A stretch of 64,000 nucleotides of DNA from Candidatus Saccharimonadota bacterium (GCA_905373835.1 CAJPUN010000002.1:124001-188000); one strand, 5' to 3'. Counted from the stretch's first letter, positions 1 through 9,210 are shown. Made by a program: numbers and translations. Notes: a model not told the origin generated them from the letters alone.

Positions 1-555
1 GAAGCGGGTTTCTTTGTTTTTCGGGTCATTTGGGTCAAGTGGGGTATTGCTAATCTGGCAGGTTACGTCGCCATTGCTCCGTGTAAAGTCTGCAAGGTAT
101 GGGCCGTCTTTATCGCCATCTTGCACGACATAGCGCGTGAATTGATCATAGTCGAGCATGTGCTCCAGAGCAGTGACATTGCGCTTGGCTTCAGCCTTGG
201 GCAGGGTAGCGGCAGCACTCTTGGTTTTACTTGGGTCGGTAGCGATAGAATAAAAGCGAGAACCTTCGGCCTTGACCGGTGTTGACAGCGATGACTTAAC
301 GGCTTCTGTACCCTTAAAGTACTTCTTGGCACGCTCGAGCGTCTTGGCGGCGGTGAGCTGCTCCCGTGGGCCAGTCTTTGTCTCGGTGTGCTGCTCGGTA
401 TTCTTGGCTTTATGTGGCCGAGTTGCGATATAAATAATCCCTGCTGCGATGGCAACAACCACTAAACCAGCCAGAGCAAAGCGTATCGCTAACCCGCGCG
501 GCGTCAGGCGAGAGCGTCGGTACTGAGGTGAGGAGGGTGATCCACTGAATAGCAT
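1..555 (-). CDS. Membrane-anchored protein of unknown function (C terminus cut by window edge)
   Basis: The reading frame is open from an ATG at 553-555 to the left edge, giving at least 185 residues. I do not recognise the family. A short basic N terminus (RRSRLTPRG) is followed by one hydrophobic segment at about residues 22-42. After that comes a long hydrophilic part rich in Lys, Thr and Ala, which suggests an N-in anchor with an exported domain. One cysteine is visible near the edge (VTCQIS). The start was chosen because a TATAAT box lies exactly 6 nt before the ATG and no ribosome-binding site is visible, as for many genes here. It is divergent from the prepilin gene at 634. Confidence 0.75.
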   Translation of the reverse strand, partial: MLFSGSPSSPQYRRSRLTPRGLAIRFALAGLVVVAIAAGIIYIATRPHKAKNTEQHTETKTGPREQLTAAKTLERAKKYFKGTEAVKSSLSTPVKAEGSRFYSIATDPSKTKSAAATLPKAEAKRNVTALEHMLDYDQFTRYVVQDGDKDGPYLADFTRSNGDVTCQISNTPLDPNDPKNKETRF

Positions 556-561
556 AGTGTC

Positions 562-591
562 ATTATACACTGCAAGCTAGGTTGGCAGCAA
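562..591 (-). promoter_or_regulatory. Promoter of the edge gene, leaderless type
   Basis: On the minus strand a TATAAT box (562-567) lies 18 nt after TTGCTG (586-591) and 6 nt before the ATG at 555. Transcription should start at or next to the start codon. Confidence 0.6.
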
Positions 592-597
592 TGGCTC

Positions 598-626
598 TTG
601 CGCAAACGCACTGCACTTCGTATAAT
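598..626 (+). promoter_or_regulatory. Promoter of the prepilin gene, leaderless type
   Basis: TTGCGC (598-603) and TATAAT (621-626) are separated by 17 nt. The ATG at 634 follows the -10 box after 7 nt, and there is no Shine-Dalgarno sequence. The upstream TTG at 598 falls inside the -35 box, which argues against its use as a start. Confidence 0.6.
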
Positions 627-633
627 GCAAAGC

Positions 634-1158
634 ATGAGCGCTATGAAAAATCGGTTAATGCAGAAAAAACAGGCTGGCTATACTGTGGTAGAGTTGCTGG
701 TTGTGATCGTTATTATTGCCATCCTTGCTACATTGACGCTCGTCTCGTATCAACGTATCCAGGCTGGTGCACAGGGGCGGACTCGCGTAGCCGACCTCAC
801 AGCAATGCGCCAAGCACTTGATCGCTACTATACCAAAAATGGTGCATACCCGGTTGCTCAGACTGCTGGTAGTACCACCCCCACCTATCAGCGCCGCGAT
901 AGCGCCACATTCTTGCGTCAATTAGTGCCAGCCTACATTACCACGCTCCCTAGCGTCACACAGGGTACTACTACTGATGGAACCAGCAACACCTATCTTT
1001 ACGTCACCAATGCTCAACAAACCGAATACAAGCTGCTCTATGTCAACACAAGCGGCTTACCACCAGGTGAGTACGATGCGGTGCCCCAAGCAATGCGCAC
1101 CACCGCGCCAGACCGCTATGGGGTGTGGTCAAAAAACGGCGAACGGCTCCCTGGCTAG
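634..1158 (+). CDS. Type IV prepilin-like protein
   Basis: This 174-residue protein has a classic class III signal. A short basic leader ends KKQAG, with cleavage expected before YTVVELLVVIVIIAILATL. Glu at mature position 5 (residue 20) and a hydrophobic helix of about 20 residues follow. The C-terminal part is a small Thr/Tyr-rich globular head with no cysteines. Family knowledge: such proteins are processed by a prepilin peptidase and assemble into type IV pili or pseudopili used for attachment, twitching or DNA uptake. No assembly genes are nearby. The start at 634 is chosen over the upstream TTG because the -10 box lies between them. Whether it is a major or minor pilin cannot be told. 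Confidence 0.85.
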   Translation: MSAMKNRLMQKKQAGYTVVELLVVIVIIAILATLTLVSYQRIQAGAQGRTRVADLTAMRQALDRYYTKNGAYPVAQTAGSTTPTYQRRDSATFLRQLVPAYITTLPSVTQGTTTDGTSNTYLYVTNAQQTEYKLLYVNTSGLPPGEYDAVPQAMRTTAPDRYGVWSKNGERLPG

Positions 1159-1218
1159 CAGGAGCAGATGGACTCATCAGGGGTGATAATTACTCTACCG
1201 CCTACACCCAATCCATGC

Positions 1219-1224
1219 TATAAT
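1219..1224 (+). promoter_or_regulatory. -10 box of fusA
   Basis: TATAAT lies about 60 nt before the fusA ATG, leaving a leader with an AAGGAG-type ribosome-binding site just upstream of 1285. No convincing -35 box is visible. Confidence 0.45.
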
Positions 1225-1284
1225 CAATCGTTGAGAGTTGTATTACTCATGCTAAAAAACACGTAAGGAGAGAAGGAGCCCCCT

Positions 1285-3378
1285 ATGGCAACCCCCAAGG
1301 ATGTCCCTCTGCAGGACTTTCGCAACATTGGTATTATTGCCCATATCGACGCCGGCAAGACGACGACGACAGAAGGTATTTTGTACCGCACCGGTATTAA
1401 CCACAAGATTGGTACCGTGCGCGGTGATGATGGTGGTGCCACCACCGACTGGATGAGCCAAGAAAAAGAGCGTGGTATTACCATTACCTCTGCAGCAGTG
1501 ACCTGCTTTTGGAAGGGCCACAAGATTAACATCATTGACACCCCTGGGCACATCGACTTTACTGCTGAGGTGGAGCGCAGCCTACGTGTACTCGACGGCG
1601 CAGTGACAGTCTTTGATGGCAAGATGGGAGTAGAAGCCCAGAGTGAGACGGTGTGGCGCCAGGCCAACAAATACGGCGTGCCCCGCATCTGCTTCATTAA
1701 CAAGATCAATCAGACTGGTGGCGACTTCTACAAGTCGATTGAGTCAATCCACAACCGCCTCAGCAAGCAGGCCTTCCCAATCCACCTGCCAATTGGCTTT
1801 GAGAAGGATGTTTGCGGTGTGGTTGATCTTATCGACATGAAGGCCTACACTTATGATGACTACACCGACCACGAGCTTAAGGTGGGTGAGATCCCAGCTG
1901 ATATGCTCGACAAGGCAAAGCGGGCTCGCAGCCTGCTCGTTGAGAACGCCGTTGAGGCCGATGACGACCTAATGATGAAGTTCCTCGATGAAGGTGAGGA
2001 TGCCATTACTATTGACGAGCTCAAGGCAGCGCTGCGTCAACGTGTCTTGGCTGGTGATTTCTTCCTGGTGACAGGTGGCGATGGCCGCGGTGTGATCGTC
2101 GAGAAGGTGCTTGACCTGATGGTAGATTACCTGCCAAGCCCACTCGATGTTGGTGAGATCTGGGGTAAGAACCCCAAGACTGGCGATGAAGTAAGCCGCA
2201 CACCTGATGATAAGCAGCCAATGACCGCGCTGGCCTTCAAGCTGGCTGCCGACCCATTTGTTGGGAAGCTGATCTTTATTCGCGTCTACAGTGGTCGCTT
2301 GACTGCCGGTAGCTATGTCCTCAACACAACGACGGGTGAGAAGGAGCGTGTGGGGCGCATCGTCCGGATGCACGCCGATAAGCGCGAAGAGATCGACAGC
2401 GTGGGCGCTGGTGACATTGCTGCTGTGGTGGGCCTGAAGGGCACCTTCACGGGCCATACCTTGTGCGATCAAGCGCATCCGATTGCTCTTGAGGCGATTA
2501 GCTTCCCCGAGCCACCAGTATCGATTGCGGTGGAGCCCAAGACTAAAGCTGACCAAGAGAAGATGGGTATTGCCCTGCAGCGTCTGGCTGAAGAAGACCC
2601 AACCTTCCGCGTCTACACCGACGAAGAGACAGGCCAGACTATCATGAGCGGTATGGGTGAGCTTCACCTAGAGATTTTGATCGACCGCATGAAGCGCGAG
2701 TTTAACGTTGAGGCCAATGTTGGTGAGCCGCAAGTCGCCTACCGCGAGACTATCAAGGGCACGGCTGAGGCGCAGGGTAAGCATGCCAAGCAGTCTGGTG
2801 GTCGTGGCCAATACGGTGATGTCTGGGTGCGCTTTGAGCCGAACGAGCCAGGCAAGGGCTACGAATTCTTCGATGAAATCAAGGGAGGTGTGGTGCCACA
2901 AGAGTACCGCCCAGCTGTGCAGAAGGGTATTAAGGAGACACTCGATGGTGGTGTGATTGCTGGTTATCCAGTTGTTGACGTCAAGGCAACCTTGTATGAC
3001 GGAAGCTACCACGATGTCGACTCAAGCGAGCTCGCCTTCAATCTGGCTGCTCACCTGGCTGCCCGCGAAGGTATCAAGAAGGCTAACCCAGTCTTGCTCG
3101 AGCCAGTGATGAAGGTTGAGGTGACAACGCCTGAGGAATTCATGGGTGACATCATTGGCGACCTCAATAGCCGTCGTGGCCGCATTGAGGCGATGGAAGA
3201 CTTGATGGGCGGAGCGAAGCTCGTGAAGGCTATTGTGCCACTGGCAAACATGTTTGGCTACACCAGCGACATCCGCTCGATGTCGCAGGGCCGAGCTGCC
3301 AGCACGATGGAACTTGCTCACTACGAGGAAGTCCCACCAAACGTCGCGCAGGAGATTATCGAGAAGCGCAGTAAGTAA
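1285..3378 (+). CDS. fusA: Translation elongation factor G
   Basis: Full-length EF-G (697 residues), the GTPase that drives ribosomal translocation and helps in recycling. Visible motifs: P-loop AHIDAGKTT (about residue 20), switch [17 protein letters not shown], and in domain [12 protein letters not shown] and [15 protein letters not shown]. The NKXD guanine-specificity motif reads NKIN (in [12 protein letters not shown]), so the usual Asp is Asn; see findings. The gene has its own promoter and terminator. A strong AAGGAG site supports the start. In many bacteria fusA is next to tuf; here they are separated by about 3.9 kb holding a heat-shock gene, an ABC importer and a DUF4253 gene. Confidence 0.97.
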   Translation: MATPKDVPLQDFRNIGIIAHIDAGKTTTTEGILYRTGINHKIGTVRGDDGGATTDWMSQEKERGITITSAAVTCFWKGHKINIIDTPGHIDFTAEVERSLRVLDGAVTVFDGKMGVEAQSETVWRQANKYGVPRICFINKINQTGGDFYKSIESIHNRLSKQAFPIHLPIGFEKDVCGVVDLIDMKAYTYDDYTDHELKVGEIPADMLDKAKRARSLLVENAVEADDDLMMKFLDEGEDAITIDELKAALRQRVLAGDFFLVTGGDGRGVIVEKVLDLMVDYLPSPLDVGEIWGKNPKTGDEVSRTPDDKQPMTALAFKLAADPFVGKLIFIRVYSGRLTAGSYVLNTTTGEKERVGRIVRMHADKREEIDSVGAGDIAAVVGLKGTFTGHTLCDQAHPIALEAISFPEPPVSIAVEPKTKADQEKMGIALQRLAEEDPTFRVYTDEETGQTIMSGMGELHLEILIDRMKREFNVEANVGEPQVAYRETIKGTAEAQGKHAKQSGGRGQYGDVWVRFEPNEPGKGYEFFDEIKGGVVPQEYRPAVQKGIKETLDGGVIAGYPVVDVKATLYDGSYHDVDSSELAFNLAAHLAAREGIKKANPVLLEPVMKVEVTTPEEFMGDIIGDLNSRRGRIEAMEDLMGGAKLVKAIVPLANMFGYTSDIRSMSQGRAASTMELAHYEEVPPNVAQEIIEKRSK

Positions 3379-3399
3379 GCCTTCTTGTATCATCTCTAT

Positions 3400-3430
3400 A
3401 AAACACCTCTATTACAGGGGTGTTTTATTA
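3400..3430 (+). terminator. Terminator of fusA
   Basis: An 11-bp stem (3400-3410 with 3416-3426, one G-T pair) and a 5-nt loop are followed by TTTTATTAT. Confidence 0.8.
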
Positions 3431-3465
3431 TCTTGTCTCAGCGCAAGGAATGGTGAATAGTATGC

Positions 3466-3491
3466 AAAAGCCGACATATATGCCGGCTTTT
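3466..3491 (-). terminator. Terminator of the Hsp20 gene, possibly bidirectional
   Basis: The inverted repeat AAAAGCCG...CGGCTTTT lies just past the hsp20 stop codon. Read on the minus strand the right arm ends in TTTT. Confidence 0.6.
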
Positions 3492-3515
3492 GTTGGTGCA
3501 AGGCTATGGCTCGTA

Positions 3516-3956
3516 CTACTTTTTCGTTTTCTTGTCGTGCTTGGCTATTTTTTTGACGGCAATTTTTTGCGGCGCAGGTAGTGGCTTGAGTGGTATCGTT
3601 ACCCTCAAGATGCCGTCTTCCAGATGGGCCTTAATCTGCTCAACATCGCTACCGTCTGGTACCTGTACACGACGGCAGAAGCTTGTGCTACTCTCACGAA
3701 CGACGTAGTTGCGCTGTTTGTCCTCGGTTTTTTCGTGCCGTTCGCCGCGGATGACAAGCGCACCATTGTCAAGGCTTACATCGAGGTCTTCCTCGGCAAA
3801 GTTTGGCACGTGCGCTTCAACAACCAGTGTATTATCCACTGTGTAGACATCAGTTGTGACAGCTTGGCTGAGTGTCGTGGTAAAGGGATTGTCAAACAGC
3901 TGCCGCTGCAATGCGCGCAATTCCTCAAATGGATTGTATTTTGTAAGACTACTCAT
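3516..3956 (-). CDS. Small heat-shock protein, Hsp20/alpha-crystallin family
   Basis: This 146-residue protein is of normal length for bacterial Hsp20. An N-terminal segment (NPFEELRALQRQLFDNPF) precedes the alpha-crystallin domain from about residue 40. The domain shows VVEAHVPNFAEEDLDVSLD and the signature LEDGILRVTIPL near the C terminus. The tail is Lys-rich. Family role: ATP-independent holdase that binds unfolding proteins as oligomers in the cytoplasm. The start at 3956 was chosen because a strong AAGGAGG site lies just upstream; a longer in-frame reading would place the start inside the promoter. The promoter has a good sigma-70 form, and I see no CIRCE operator. Confidence 0.93.
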   Translation of the reverse strand: MSSLTKYNPFEELRALQRQLFDNPFTTTLSQAVTTDVYTVDNTLVVEAHVPNFAEEDLDVSLDNGALVIRGERHEKTEDKQRNYVVRESSTSFCRRVQVPDGSDVEQIKAHLEDGILRVTIPLKPLPAPQKIAVKKIAKHDKKTKK

Positions 3957-3990
3957 AGGGTGCCTCCTTACGTGTTGCTTTTGTATTCTT

Positions 3991-4019
3991 ATCATAGCGC
4001 GGTAAATAGAACAATACAA
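3991..4019 (-). promoter_or_regulatory. Promoter of the Hsp20 gene
   Basis: On the minus strand TTGTAT (4014-4019) and TATGAT (3991-3996) have 17-nt spacing. It is back to back with the promoter of the amino-acid importer at 4024-4052. Confidence 0.7.
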
Positions 4020-4023
4020 GTAC

Positions 4024-4052
4024 TTGCATCCGTCTAGCAAAGCGCTTATACT
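4024..4052 (+). promoter_or_regulatory. Promoter of the amino-acid ABC importer operon, leaderless type
   Basis: TTGCAT (4024-4029), 17-nt spacer, TATACT (4047-4052), then the ATG at 4060 after 7 nt. No ribosome-binding site is present. Confidence 0.7.
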
Positions 4053-4059
4053 TATATGC

Positions 4060-4878
4060 ATGGCGCAATCGACTCGTCAGCAACGTAGACTAGCACGGCT
4101 CAAATGGCTGAGTTTCGCTGCTGTGGCAGTAGCTTTGCTGGGTTATATGTATTGGGATGTCGAGCTGAGCCCGGCAGCCTCCACCACCAAGACTGCTGGC
4201 AGTGGGCTGGAAAAAACACTGGTGCTGGGCACCGACCCTGGCTTTAAACCGTTTGAATATAAGCATGGGCAGGAAATCGTTGGCTTTGATATTGACCTTG
4301 CGCGGGAGATTGCTAAGGACACAAACCGTTCGTTACAAATTGAGGAGATCGCTTTTGATGGCCTCTTGCCGGCACTGCAGGCTGGGCGAATCGACCTCAT
4401 TGCAGCTGGTATGACTGTCACGCCAGACCGGCGTAAGAATGCTGAGTTTTCGCGCACGTACTATACTGCAGCGCAAAAGATAATTGTACCAAAGACCGGC
4501 TCAACAATTGCCACCAGTGATGACCTCATTGGCAGGCGAATTGGCGTACAGCTTGGCACTACAGCCGATACACTGGCACACAAGATTCGTGGGGCGCACG
4601 TGGTACAACTCCAGTCGACAGCTAGCGTCGTGCAAGAGCTCAGTAGTCGGCGGATCGACGCTGCCATTATGGATGATGGGCCAGCTCAGCAATACCTCGC
4701 CACAAACCCGCAGCTTGTTGCCTTGCCGCGCAACCTCTCACGCGAAGACTACGCCATTGCCATCAAAAAGGGTAATAGCAAACTACTCGCTGAGATAAAC
4801 GCCAGCATTGCCGCAATGAAGCGTGATGGCCGCTATGAGAAACTTATCAAGAAACACTTTGGAGTAGCCCAGCCATGA
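4060..4878 (+). CDS. Amino-acid ABC transporter substrate-binding protein
   Basis: This 272-residue protein belongs to bacterial solute-binding family 3 (polar amino acids). A basic N terminus is followed by one hydrophobic segment (WLSFAAVAVALLGYMYW, about residues 17-33) with no lipobox cysteine, so it is probably held by an uncleaved anchor instead of a lipid. The binding domain starts near residue 62 (LVLGTDPGFKPFEY) and shows the family pattern GFDIDLAREIA, FDGLLPALQAGRIDLIAAGMT and IGVQLGTTAD. Its stop overlaps the start of the permease gene (ATGA). It should deliver an amino acid to the permease-ATPase pair encoded next. The exact substrate cannot be read from sequence. Confidence 0.93.
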   Translation: MAQSTRQQRRLARLKWLSFAAVAVALLGYMYWDVELSPAASTTKTAGSGLEKTLVLGTDPGFKPFEYKHGQEIVGFDIDLAREIAKDTNRSLQIEEIAFDGLLPALQAGRIDLIAAGMTVTPDRRKNAEFSRTYYTAAQKIIVPKTGSTIATSDDLIGRRIGVQLGTTADTLAHKIRGAHVVQLQSTASVVQELSSRRIDAAIMDDGPAQQYLATNPQLVALPRNLSREDYAIAIKKGNSKLLAEINASIAAMKRDGRYEKLIKKHFGVAQP

Positions 4879-5576
4879 ATGTGTGGGATATCCTCTTTGG
4901 CGACGAGCGCTATCTTTTCTTGTGGCGTGGCCTAGAAGTGACCATCCTTCTGACCGTCTTCTCGACGATCATTGGGCTTATGATTGGCCTGGTTGTCGCT
5001 CTCATGCAGCAGTCTGCTTGGCAACCATTTCGCACATGCAAACTACATCACCTCCAGCGCTGGCGACCATGCGTGAGTCTGGCCAATGCCTATACTACGG
5101 TCATTCGTGGCACGCCCGCTTTGGTGCAGTTGCTCATTATGTATTATGTGGTGTTTGGCTCGTACCGTGGGGTGCCAAAACTGTGGATTGCAAGTCTCGC
5201 CTTTGGTATCAACAGTGGTGCGTATATTGCTGAGATTATTCGCGGCGGGATTGAAAGTATCGACAACGGACAAGTCGAAGCGGCGCACTCGCTTGGCTTG
5301 AGTCGCTGGCAAACCATGCGTTATATCATCCTGCCTCAAGCACTCAAGCAGTCATTGCCGTCACTGATCAGCGAAGGGATTTCGCTCCTCAAGGAGACAT
5401 CAGTTGTTGGTTGGATTGGTATGAACGATCTAATGCGCGGTGCTGATAATATCCGCTTCCAAACGGCCACCGCCTTTGAATCGCTCTTTGCCGCTGCAAT
5501 GATTTACCTCGCCCTTACCACGCTATTTACGTGGGTGATGAATCGAGTAGAGAGGAGGCTTAAAGCGCATGATTAA
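4875..5576 (+). CDS. Amino-acid ABC transporter permease (HisM/GlnP family)
   Basis: This 233-residue inner-membrane permease has about five hydrophobic segments. The EAA loop contacting the ATPase is AAHSLGLSRWQTMRYIILPQ, and RGTPALVQLLIMYY is the family's conserved element. It overlaps the binding-protein gene by 4 nt and the ATPase gene by 8 nt, so the three are translationally coupled. A single permease gene suggests a homodimeric pore. The segment around residues 40-70 (QPFRTCKLHHLQRWRPC) is unusually basic and cysteine-containing for this family. Confidence 0.93.
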   Translation: MNVWDILFGDERYLFLWRGLEVTILLTVFSTIIGLMIGLVVALMQQSAWQPFRTCKLHHLQRWRPCVSLANAYTTVIRGTPALVQLLIMYYVVFGSYRGVPKLWIASLAFGINSGAYIAEIIRGGIESIDNGQVEAAHSLGLSRWQTMRYIILPQALKQSLPSLISEGISLLKETSVVGWIGMNDLMRGADNIRFQTATAFESLFAAAMIYLALTTLFTWVMNRVERRLKAHD

Positions 5577-6297
5577 TATCAAGCAGCTCCACAAGCACTA
5601 CGGCAATAATTATGTCTTGCGCGGTATTGACCTGACAATCAAGCGAGGAGAGGTTGTCGTTCTCTTGGGCTCGAGTGGTGGTGGCAAAAGCACGCTGCTT
5701 CGCTGTATTAATATGATCGAGACGCCGACAAGCGGGGAAGTATGGGTGGACGGTATTGACATGACCAATCCGGCGACCGACCTCAACAAATCCCGGACTG
5801 AGCTTGGCATGGTCTTCCAGCAGTTTAACCTCTTTCCGCATATGACCGTGCTCGAAAATATCATGCTAGCGCCACTCAAGGTGCGCAAACTATCGAGAGC
5901 CAAGGCCAAGCGTCAGGCGCTTCAAATGCTCGACTTAGTTGGTCTCCGCGCTAAGGCTCAAGAATACCCGAGTCATCTCTCGGGTGGGCAAAAGCAGCGG
6001 GTAGCGATCGCCCGTGCCTTGGCAATGCAGCCAAAAGTCTTGCTCTTTGATGAGCCAACGAGTGCGCTCGACCCTGAGATGGTCGACGAGGTACTAGCGG
6101 TCATCAAGCACCTTGCCGAAACAGGGATTACGATGATCGTCGTCACACACGAGATGTCGTTTGCGCGCGATGTCGCATCGCGAATTGTCTTCCTTGACGG
6201 GGGTAAGATTATCGAAGATGGCACGCCAGCGCAGGTCATCAACCACTCTGCTCAGCCGAAAGTTCGCACCTTCTTTGCTGCACTCAGCAATGATTGA
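5569..6297 (+). CDS. Amino-acid ABC transporter ATP-binding protein (GlnQ type)
   Basis: This 242-residue ATPase has every ABC motif: Walker A GSSGGGKST (about residue 35), Q-loop FQQFNLFPHMT, signature LSGGQKQRVAIARALA, Walker B VLLFDEPTSALDPE and switch His in VVTHEMSFA. It powers the importer encoded just upstream and ends the three-gene operon. Bacteria of this type are thought to depend on a host for amino acids, so the importer is probably important; that is inference. Confidence 0.96.
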   Translation: MINIKQLHKHYGNNYVLRGIDLTIKRGEVVVLLGSSGGGKSTLLRCINMIETPTSGEVWVDGIDMTNPATDLNKSRTELGMVFQQFNLFPHMTVLENIMLAPLKVRKLSRAKAKRQALQMLDLVGLRAKAQEYPSHLSGGQKQRVAIARALAMQPKVLLFDEPTSALDPEMVDEVLAVIKHLAETGITMIVVTHEMSFARDVASRIVFLDGGKIIEDGTPAQVINHSAQPKVRTFFAALSND

Positions 6298-6313
6298 TAG
6301 ATATTCTCCATGC

Positions 6314-6319
6314 TATAAT
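6314..6319 (+). promoter_or_regulatory. -10 box before the DUF4253 gene
   Basis: TATAAT lies 19 nt before the ATG at 6339, with an AAGGAGG ribosome-binding site between them. The gene can therefore be transcribed apart from the upstream importer operon. Confidence 0.5.
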
Positions 6320-6338
6320 GCGCTCAAGGAGGAATACT

Positions 6339-7103
6339 ATGCCAGATACAATGCAGCGATTTAAAACACTCTTTGCCGGGAGCGGTGTCGACTACGTAGA
6401 ATGCGAAGTTGTGAATGCCACGCAGCGCTATTTGCAGCTCCGCGAGCAAGGTAAACGCGAGGGATTTACACCAGTGATTGTGACGCTCGATGACCTCATC
6501 CTGGATGAGATAACAGAAGGCCTAGAGGACGCTGGCGTCCAAACAATCCCCGAGCTTGTGCGGCGCACCATGGAAGCATCGCAGGCAGTTGATGTACCAG
6601 CCTTCTTTGCTCAAGTTGCACAAGAGCTGCCAGCTGAAACAGCGAAAAAGGCTCAGCGCGCTTCTACTGTGGATGACTATTTTGCGTCGGGCTTCTTGGC
6701 GTCACCTGATGACGGTGACCCTACTGCAATCGACTTCATCAGCCCATTCCAGGCAGGTAGCGACGATCCGGTTATTATTATCAAACTACCGACTACAGCG
6801 CCTTATGAGGCACTCGCCTACCTCTGTATGGGTGGTTGGAATGATTGTCCCGAGCCAGCCATCCAGGTAGCGGTATCACGCTATTGGTATGAGAAATATG
6901 GCGCCGAGCCTGCCGCCATCAGTCATGACACCGTTGAGTATTACGTCGAGCATCCACCACAGACTGACGCGGATGCTAAGGCAGTCGCTGTTGAGCTCTT
7001 CTATTTTTCGTATGGCGATGCAGTCTACCAGGGGTCGGAGACCTTCGAAGCGTTGGCAAATCAAGTATATGGCAGTCGACAGTGGTATGTTTGGTGGGAC
7101 TAG
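6339..7103 (+). CDS. DUF4253 domain protein
   Basis: This 254-residue soluble protein ends in a region that matches my memory of DUF4253: an IQVAVSRYWYEKYGAE block, a VEYYVEHPP block, and a final SRQWYVWWD. The function of the family is unknown. The N-terminal half has no motif I recognise. A Shine-Dalgarno site (AAGGAGG) 7 nt before the ATG supports the start; the longer in-frame reading begins upstream of the -10 box and overlaps the ATPase stop. The gene has its own promoter and precedes tuf, with no sign of functional linkage. Confidence 0.8.
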   Translation: MPDTMQRFKTLFAGSGVDYVECEVVNATQRYLQLREQGKREGFTPVIVTLDDLILDEITEGLEDAGVQTIPELVRRTMEASQAVDVPAFFAQVAQELPAETAKKAQRASTVDDYFASGFLASPDDGDPTAIDFISPFQAGSDDPVIIIKLPTTAPYEALAYLCMGGWNDCPEPAIQVAVSRYWYEKYGAEPAAISHDTVEYYVEHPPQTDADAKAVAVELFYFSYGDAVYQGSETFEALANQVYGSRQWYVWWD

Positions 7104-7107
7104 CTAC

Positions 7108-7136
7108 TTTACTTTTTTGCCACCGCACCCTATAAT
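7108..7136 (+). promoter_or_regulatory. Promoter of tuf
   Basis: TTTACT (7108-7113), 17-nt spacer, TATAAT (7131-7136). The same TTTACT/17/TATAAT arrangement occurs before infA. It leaves a leader of about 90 nt before the ATG, with an AAGGAG site. Confidence 0.6.
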
Positions 7137-7234
7137 AAATCCTAACGCGCGACGCGTTTTGTCGTAGTGTCTCTACTCCGGCAAGTAGCTCGCGTCGTAC
7201 CAAATATTAACATAAGTAAGGAGTACTTACCTAC

Positions 7235-8419
7235 ATGGCAGATTTCGATCGAAGTAAGCCACACATTAACGTTGGTACTATGGGTCACGTCGACCACGGT
7301 AAAACAACGTTAACGGCTGCCATCACTCACGTGTTGGCAAAGCGTCTTCCAAGCGATGTAAACAAGCCTCGCAACTACGAAGACATCGACAACGCTCCTG
7401 AGGAGAAGCAACGCGGTATTACCATCGCCAGCTCCCACCAGGAATACGAGTCGGAGAAGCGCCACTACGCGCACGTTGACATGCCAGGTCACGCCGACTA
7501 CGTCAAGAACATGATTACTGGTGCCGCTCAGATTGACGGTGCTGTGCTAGTGGTTGCCGCCAACGACGGTCCATTGCCACAGACACGCGAGCACGTGCTG
7601 CTTGCTCACCAGGTTGGTGTGCCAAAGATCGTCGTCTTCCTCAACAAGATGGACTTGGCTGACCCAGAGTTGGTTGAGTTGGTTGAGATGGACGTCCGCG
7701 AGCTGCTCACCAAGAACGGCTACGACGGCGACAACGCACCAATCATCAAGGGTTCTGCCACCAAGGCGCTCGATGGCGACACTGAGGCAGAGGACGCCGT
7801 GATGGAGCTGGTGGCTGCTATGGACGACTACTTCGAGTTGCCTCAGCGCGACCTCGACAAGCCATTCTTGATGCCAATCGAGGATGTCTTCTCGATCAAG
7901 GGTCGTGGTACAGTTGCAACTGGCCGTATTGAGCAGGGTGTCATCAAGATCAACGACCCAGTAGAGATTGTTGGTCTTAAGCCAACTCAGACCTCTGTCG
8001 TGACTGGTGTCGAAGCCTTCAAGAAGAGCCTCGACCAAGGTCAGGCAGGTGACAACGCTGGTCTGTTGCTGCGCGGTATCGAGCGCACTCAGATCGAGCG
8101 CGGTCAGGTGATTGTTGCTCCAGGCACACTCACCCCACACACCGAGTTTGAGGCGGAAGTCTACATCCTCAAGAAGGAAGAGGGTGGCCGCCACACACCA
8201 TTTAGCAAGGGCTACAAGCCACAGTTCTACTTCCGCACAACGGACGTGACTGGTGAGATTGAGCTCCCTGCCGACAAGGAAATGGTGATGCCAGGCGACC
8301 AAGTGACCTTCAAGGTAACCTTGAACGCCCCAATCGCTATGGACAAGGGTCAAGACTTCGCTATCCGCGAAGGTGGCCGCACAGTCGGTGCCGGTGTTGT
8401 GACCAACATCGTCAAGTAG
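7235..8419 (+). CDS. tuf: Translation elongation factor Tu
   Basis: This 394-residue EF-Tu delivers aminoacyl-tRNA to the ribosome as a GTP complex. Motifs: P-loop GHVDHGKTT (about residue 18), switch [27 protein letters not shown] (the common Cys of DCPGHADY is Met here), and NKMD intact at [12 protein letters not shown]. Domains 2 and 3 are complete ([23 protein letters not shown] near the end). It is a single gene with its own promoter, leader and terminator. The codon choice looks optimised for high expression. Confidence 0.98.
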   Translation: MADFDRSKPHINVGTMGHVDHGKTTLTAAITHVLAKRLPSDVNKPRNYEDIDNAPEEKQRGITIASSHQEYESEKRHYAHVDMPGHADYVKNMITGAAQIDGAVLVVAANDGPLPQTREHVLLAHQVGVPKIVVFLNKMDLADPELVELVEMDVRELLTKNGYDGDNAPIIKGSATKALDGDTEAEDAVMELVAAMDDYFELPQRDLDKPFLMPIEDVFSIKGRGTVATGRIEQGVIKINDPVEIVGLKPTQTSVVTGVEAFKKSLDQGQAGDNAGLLLRGIERTQIERGQVIVAPGTLTPHTEFEAEVYILKKEEGGRHTPFSKGYKPQFYFRTTDVTGEIELPADKEMVMPGDQVTFKVTLNAPIAMDKGQDFAIREGGRTVGAGVVTNIVK

Positions 8420-8443
8420 TTTGCATAGTACTCGCAAACTCAC

Positions 8444-8475
8444 AAAATACCTCCTATAGGGGAGGTATTTTTGTT
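8444..8475 (+). terminator. Terminator of tuf
   Basis: A perfect 11-bp stem (8444-8454 with 8461-8471) and a 6-nt loop are followed by a T-rich tract. Confidence 0.85.
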
Positions 8476-8592
8476 TGTCCTGCAAGATGATTAATGCCGC
8501 TATAAACTACACCATAAAACACACAACCCTATAGGGTATGCTGTGGAGTGCAGCGCCACGCACCTAGTAAAAGGTGATTTAGTCAGGTACAT

Positions 8593-8624
8593 AAAAAAGA
8601 GTGATAACTGCTATCACTCTTTTC
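8593..8624 (-). terminator. Terminator of rpsJ, possibly bidirectional
   Basis: A perfect 12-bp stem (8595-8606 with 8612-8623) and a 5-nt loop. On the minus strand it ends in a run of six T, just past the rpsJ stop codon. Confidence 0.8.
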
Positions 8625-8647
8625 TTAGGTGCTTCTACAACAACAAA

Positions 8648-8968
8648 CTACATCCGGATCTCGACATCCACACCAGCTGGCAAGCTGAGGTTGTGAAGGT
8701 TGTCGATTGTCTTGGGTGTAGCATTGGTGATGTCAATCAAGCGCTTGTGGACGCGCATCTCGAACGTCTCACCACCAGTCTTGTATACGTGCGGGCTTTT
8801 TACTACTGTGTAGCTGCTGCGCCGCGTTGGTAGTGGCACAGGACCTGCGACGTTTGCGCCAGTGCGCAGAGCAGTATCGATAATTTGCTTGGCTGATTGG
8901 TCGATCACCTTGTGGTCGTATGCCTTGAGGCGAATCCGAATCTTGAGCCCTTGGTTGTTTTGAGCCAT
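8648..8968 (-). CDS. rpsJ: 30S ribosomal protein S10
   Basis: This 106-residue uS10 has the expected features: [15 protein letters not shown] near the N terminus, GPVPLPTRR in the loop that enters the 30S head, and a C-terminal [11 protein letters not shown]. It also serves as NusE in antitermination. The start at 8968 is set by a GGAGGAGC site and the MAQNNQ N terminus; upstream residues in the same frame do not resemble S10. It stands alone, convergent with tuf, instead of heading an S10 operon. Confidence 0.96.
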   Translation of the reverse strand: MAQNNQGLKIRIRLKAYDHKVIDQSAKQIIDTALRTGANVAGPVPLPTRRSSYTVVKSPHVYKTGGETFEMRVHKRLIDITNATPKTIDNLHNLSLPAGVDVEIRM

Positions 8969-9053
8969 TGCTCCTCCTTGTATGTGCAACTCTGTAACTT
9001 CAGCACGGTCTAAACGAGCTAAATTATCAGAGTAAATTAATAATACATCTAGC

Positions 9054-9059
9054 ATTATA
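9054..9059 (-). promoter_or_regulatory. -10 box of rpsJ
   Basis: TATAAT on the minus strand, about 85 nt before the rpsJ ATG. The -35 region is not convincing. Confidence 0.4.
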
Positions 9060-9210
9060 CCATGAGAATATACATCTCGTGTTATTTACTATGAGTTACC
9101 GTCAGTCTACACCGAGATGTCTGCTACAAAAATATGAGTCTCTCGCAGAATTTTGCGCCCAAAGCTACCCATATTGACAGCTGACCCTTTCGCTTCTGAG
9201 GCAATTCGTG

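Noticed and set aside
598..633. TTG start for the prepilin gene
   Set aside because: The TTG is part of the -35 box and the -10 box lies downstream of it, so it would not be transcribed from this promoter.
1969..2667. Long open frame on the minus strand opposite fusA (232 codons)
   Set aside because: It mirrors the codon structure of fusA, has no family features and no ribosome-binding site.
7547..8485. 312-codon frame opposite tuf
   Set aside because: Antisense shadow of highly biased tuf codons; it crosses the tuf terminator and has no start signal.
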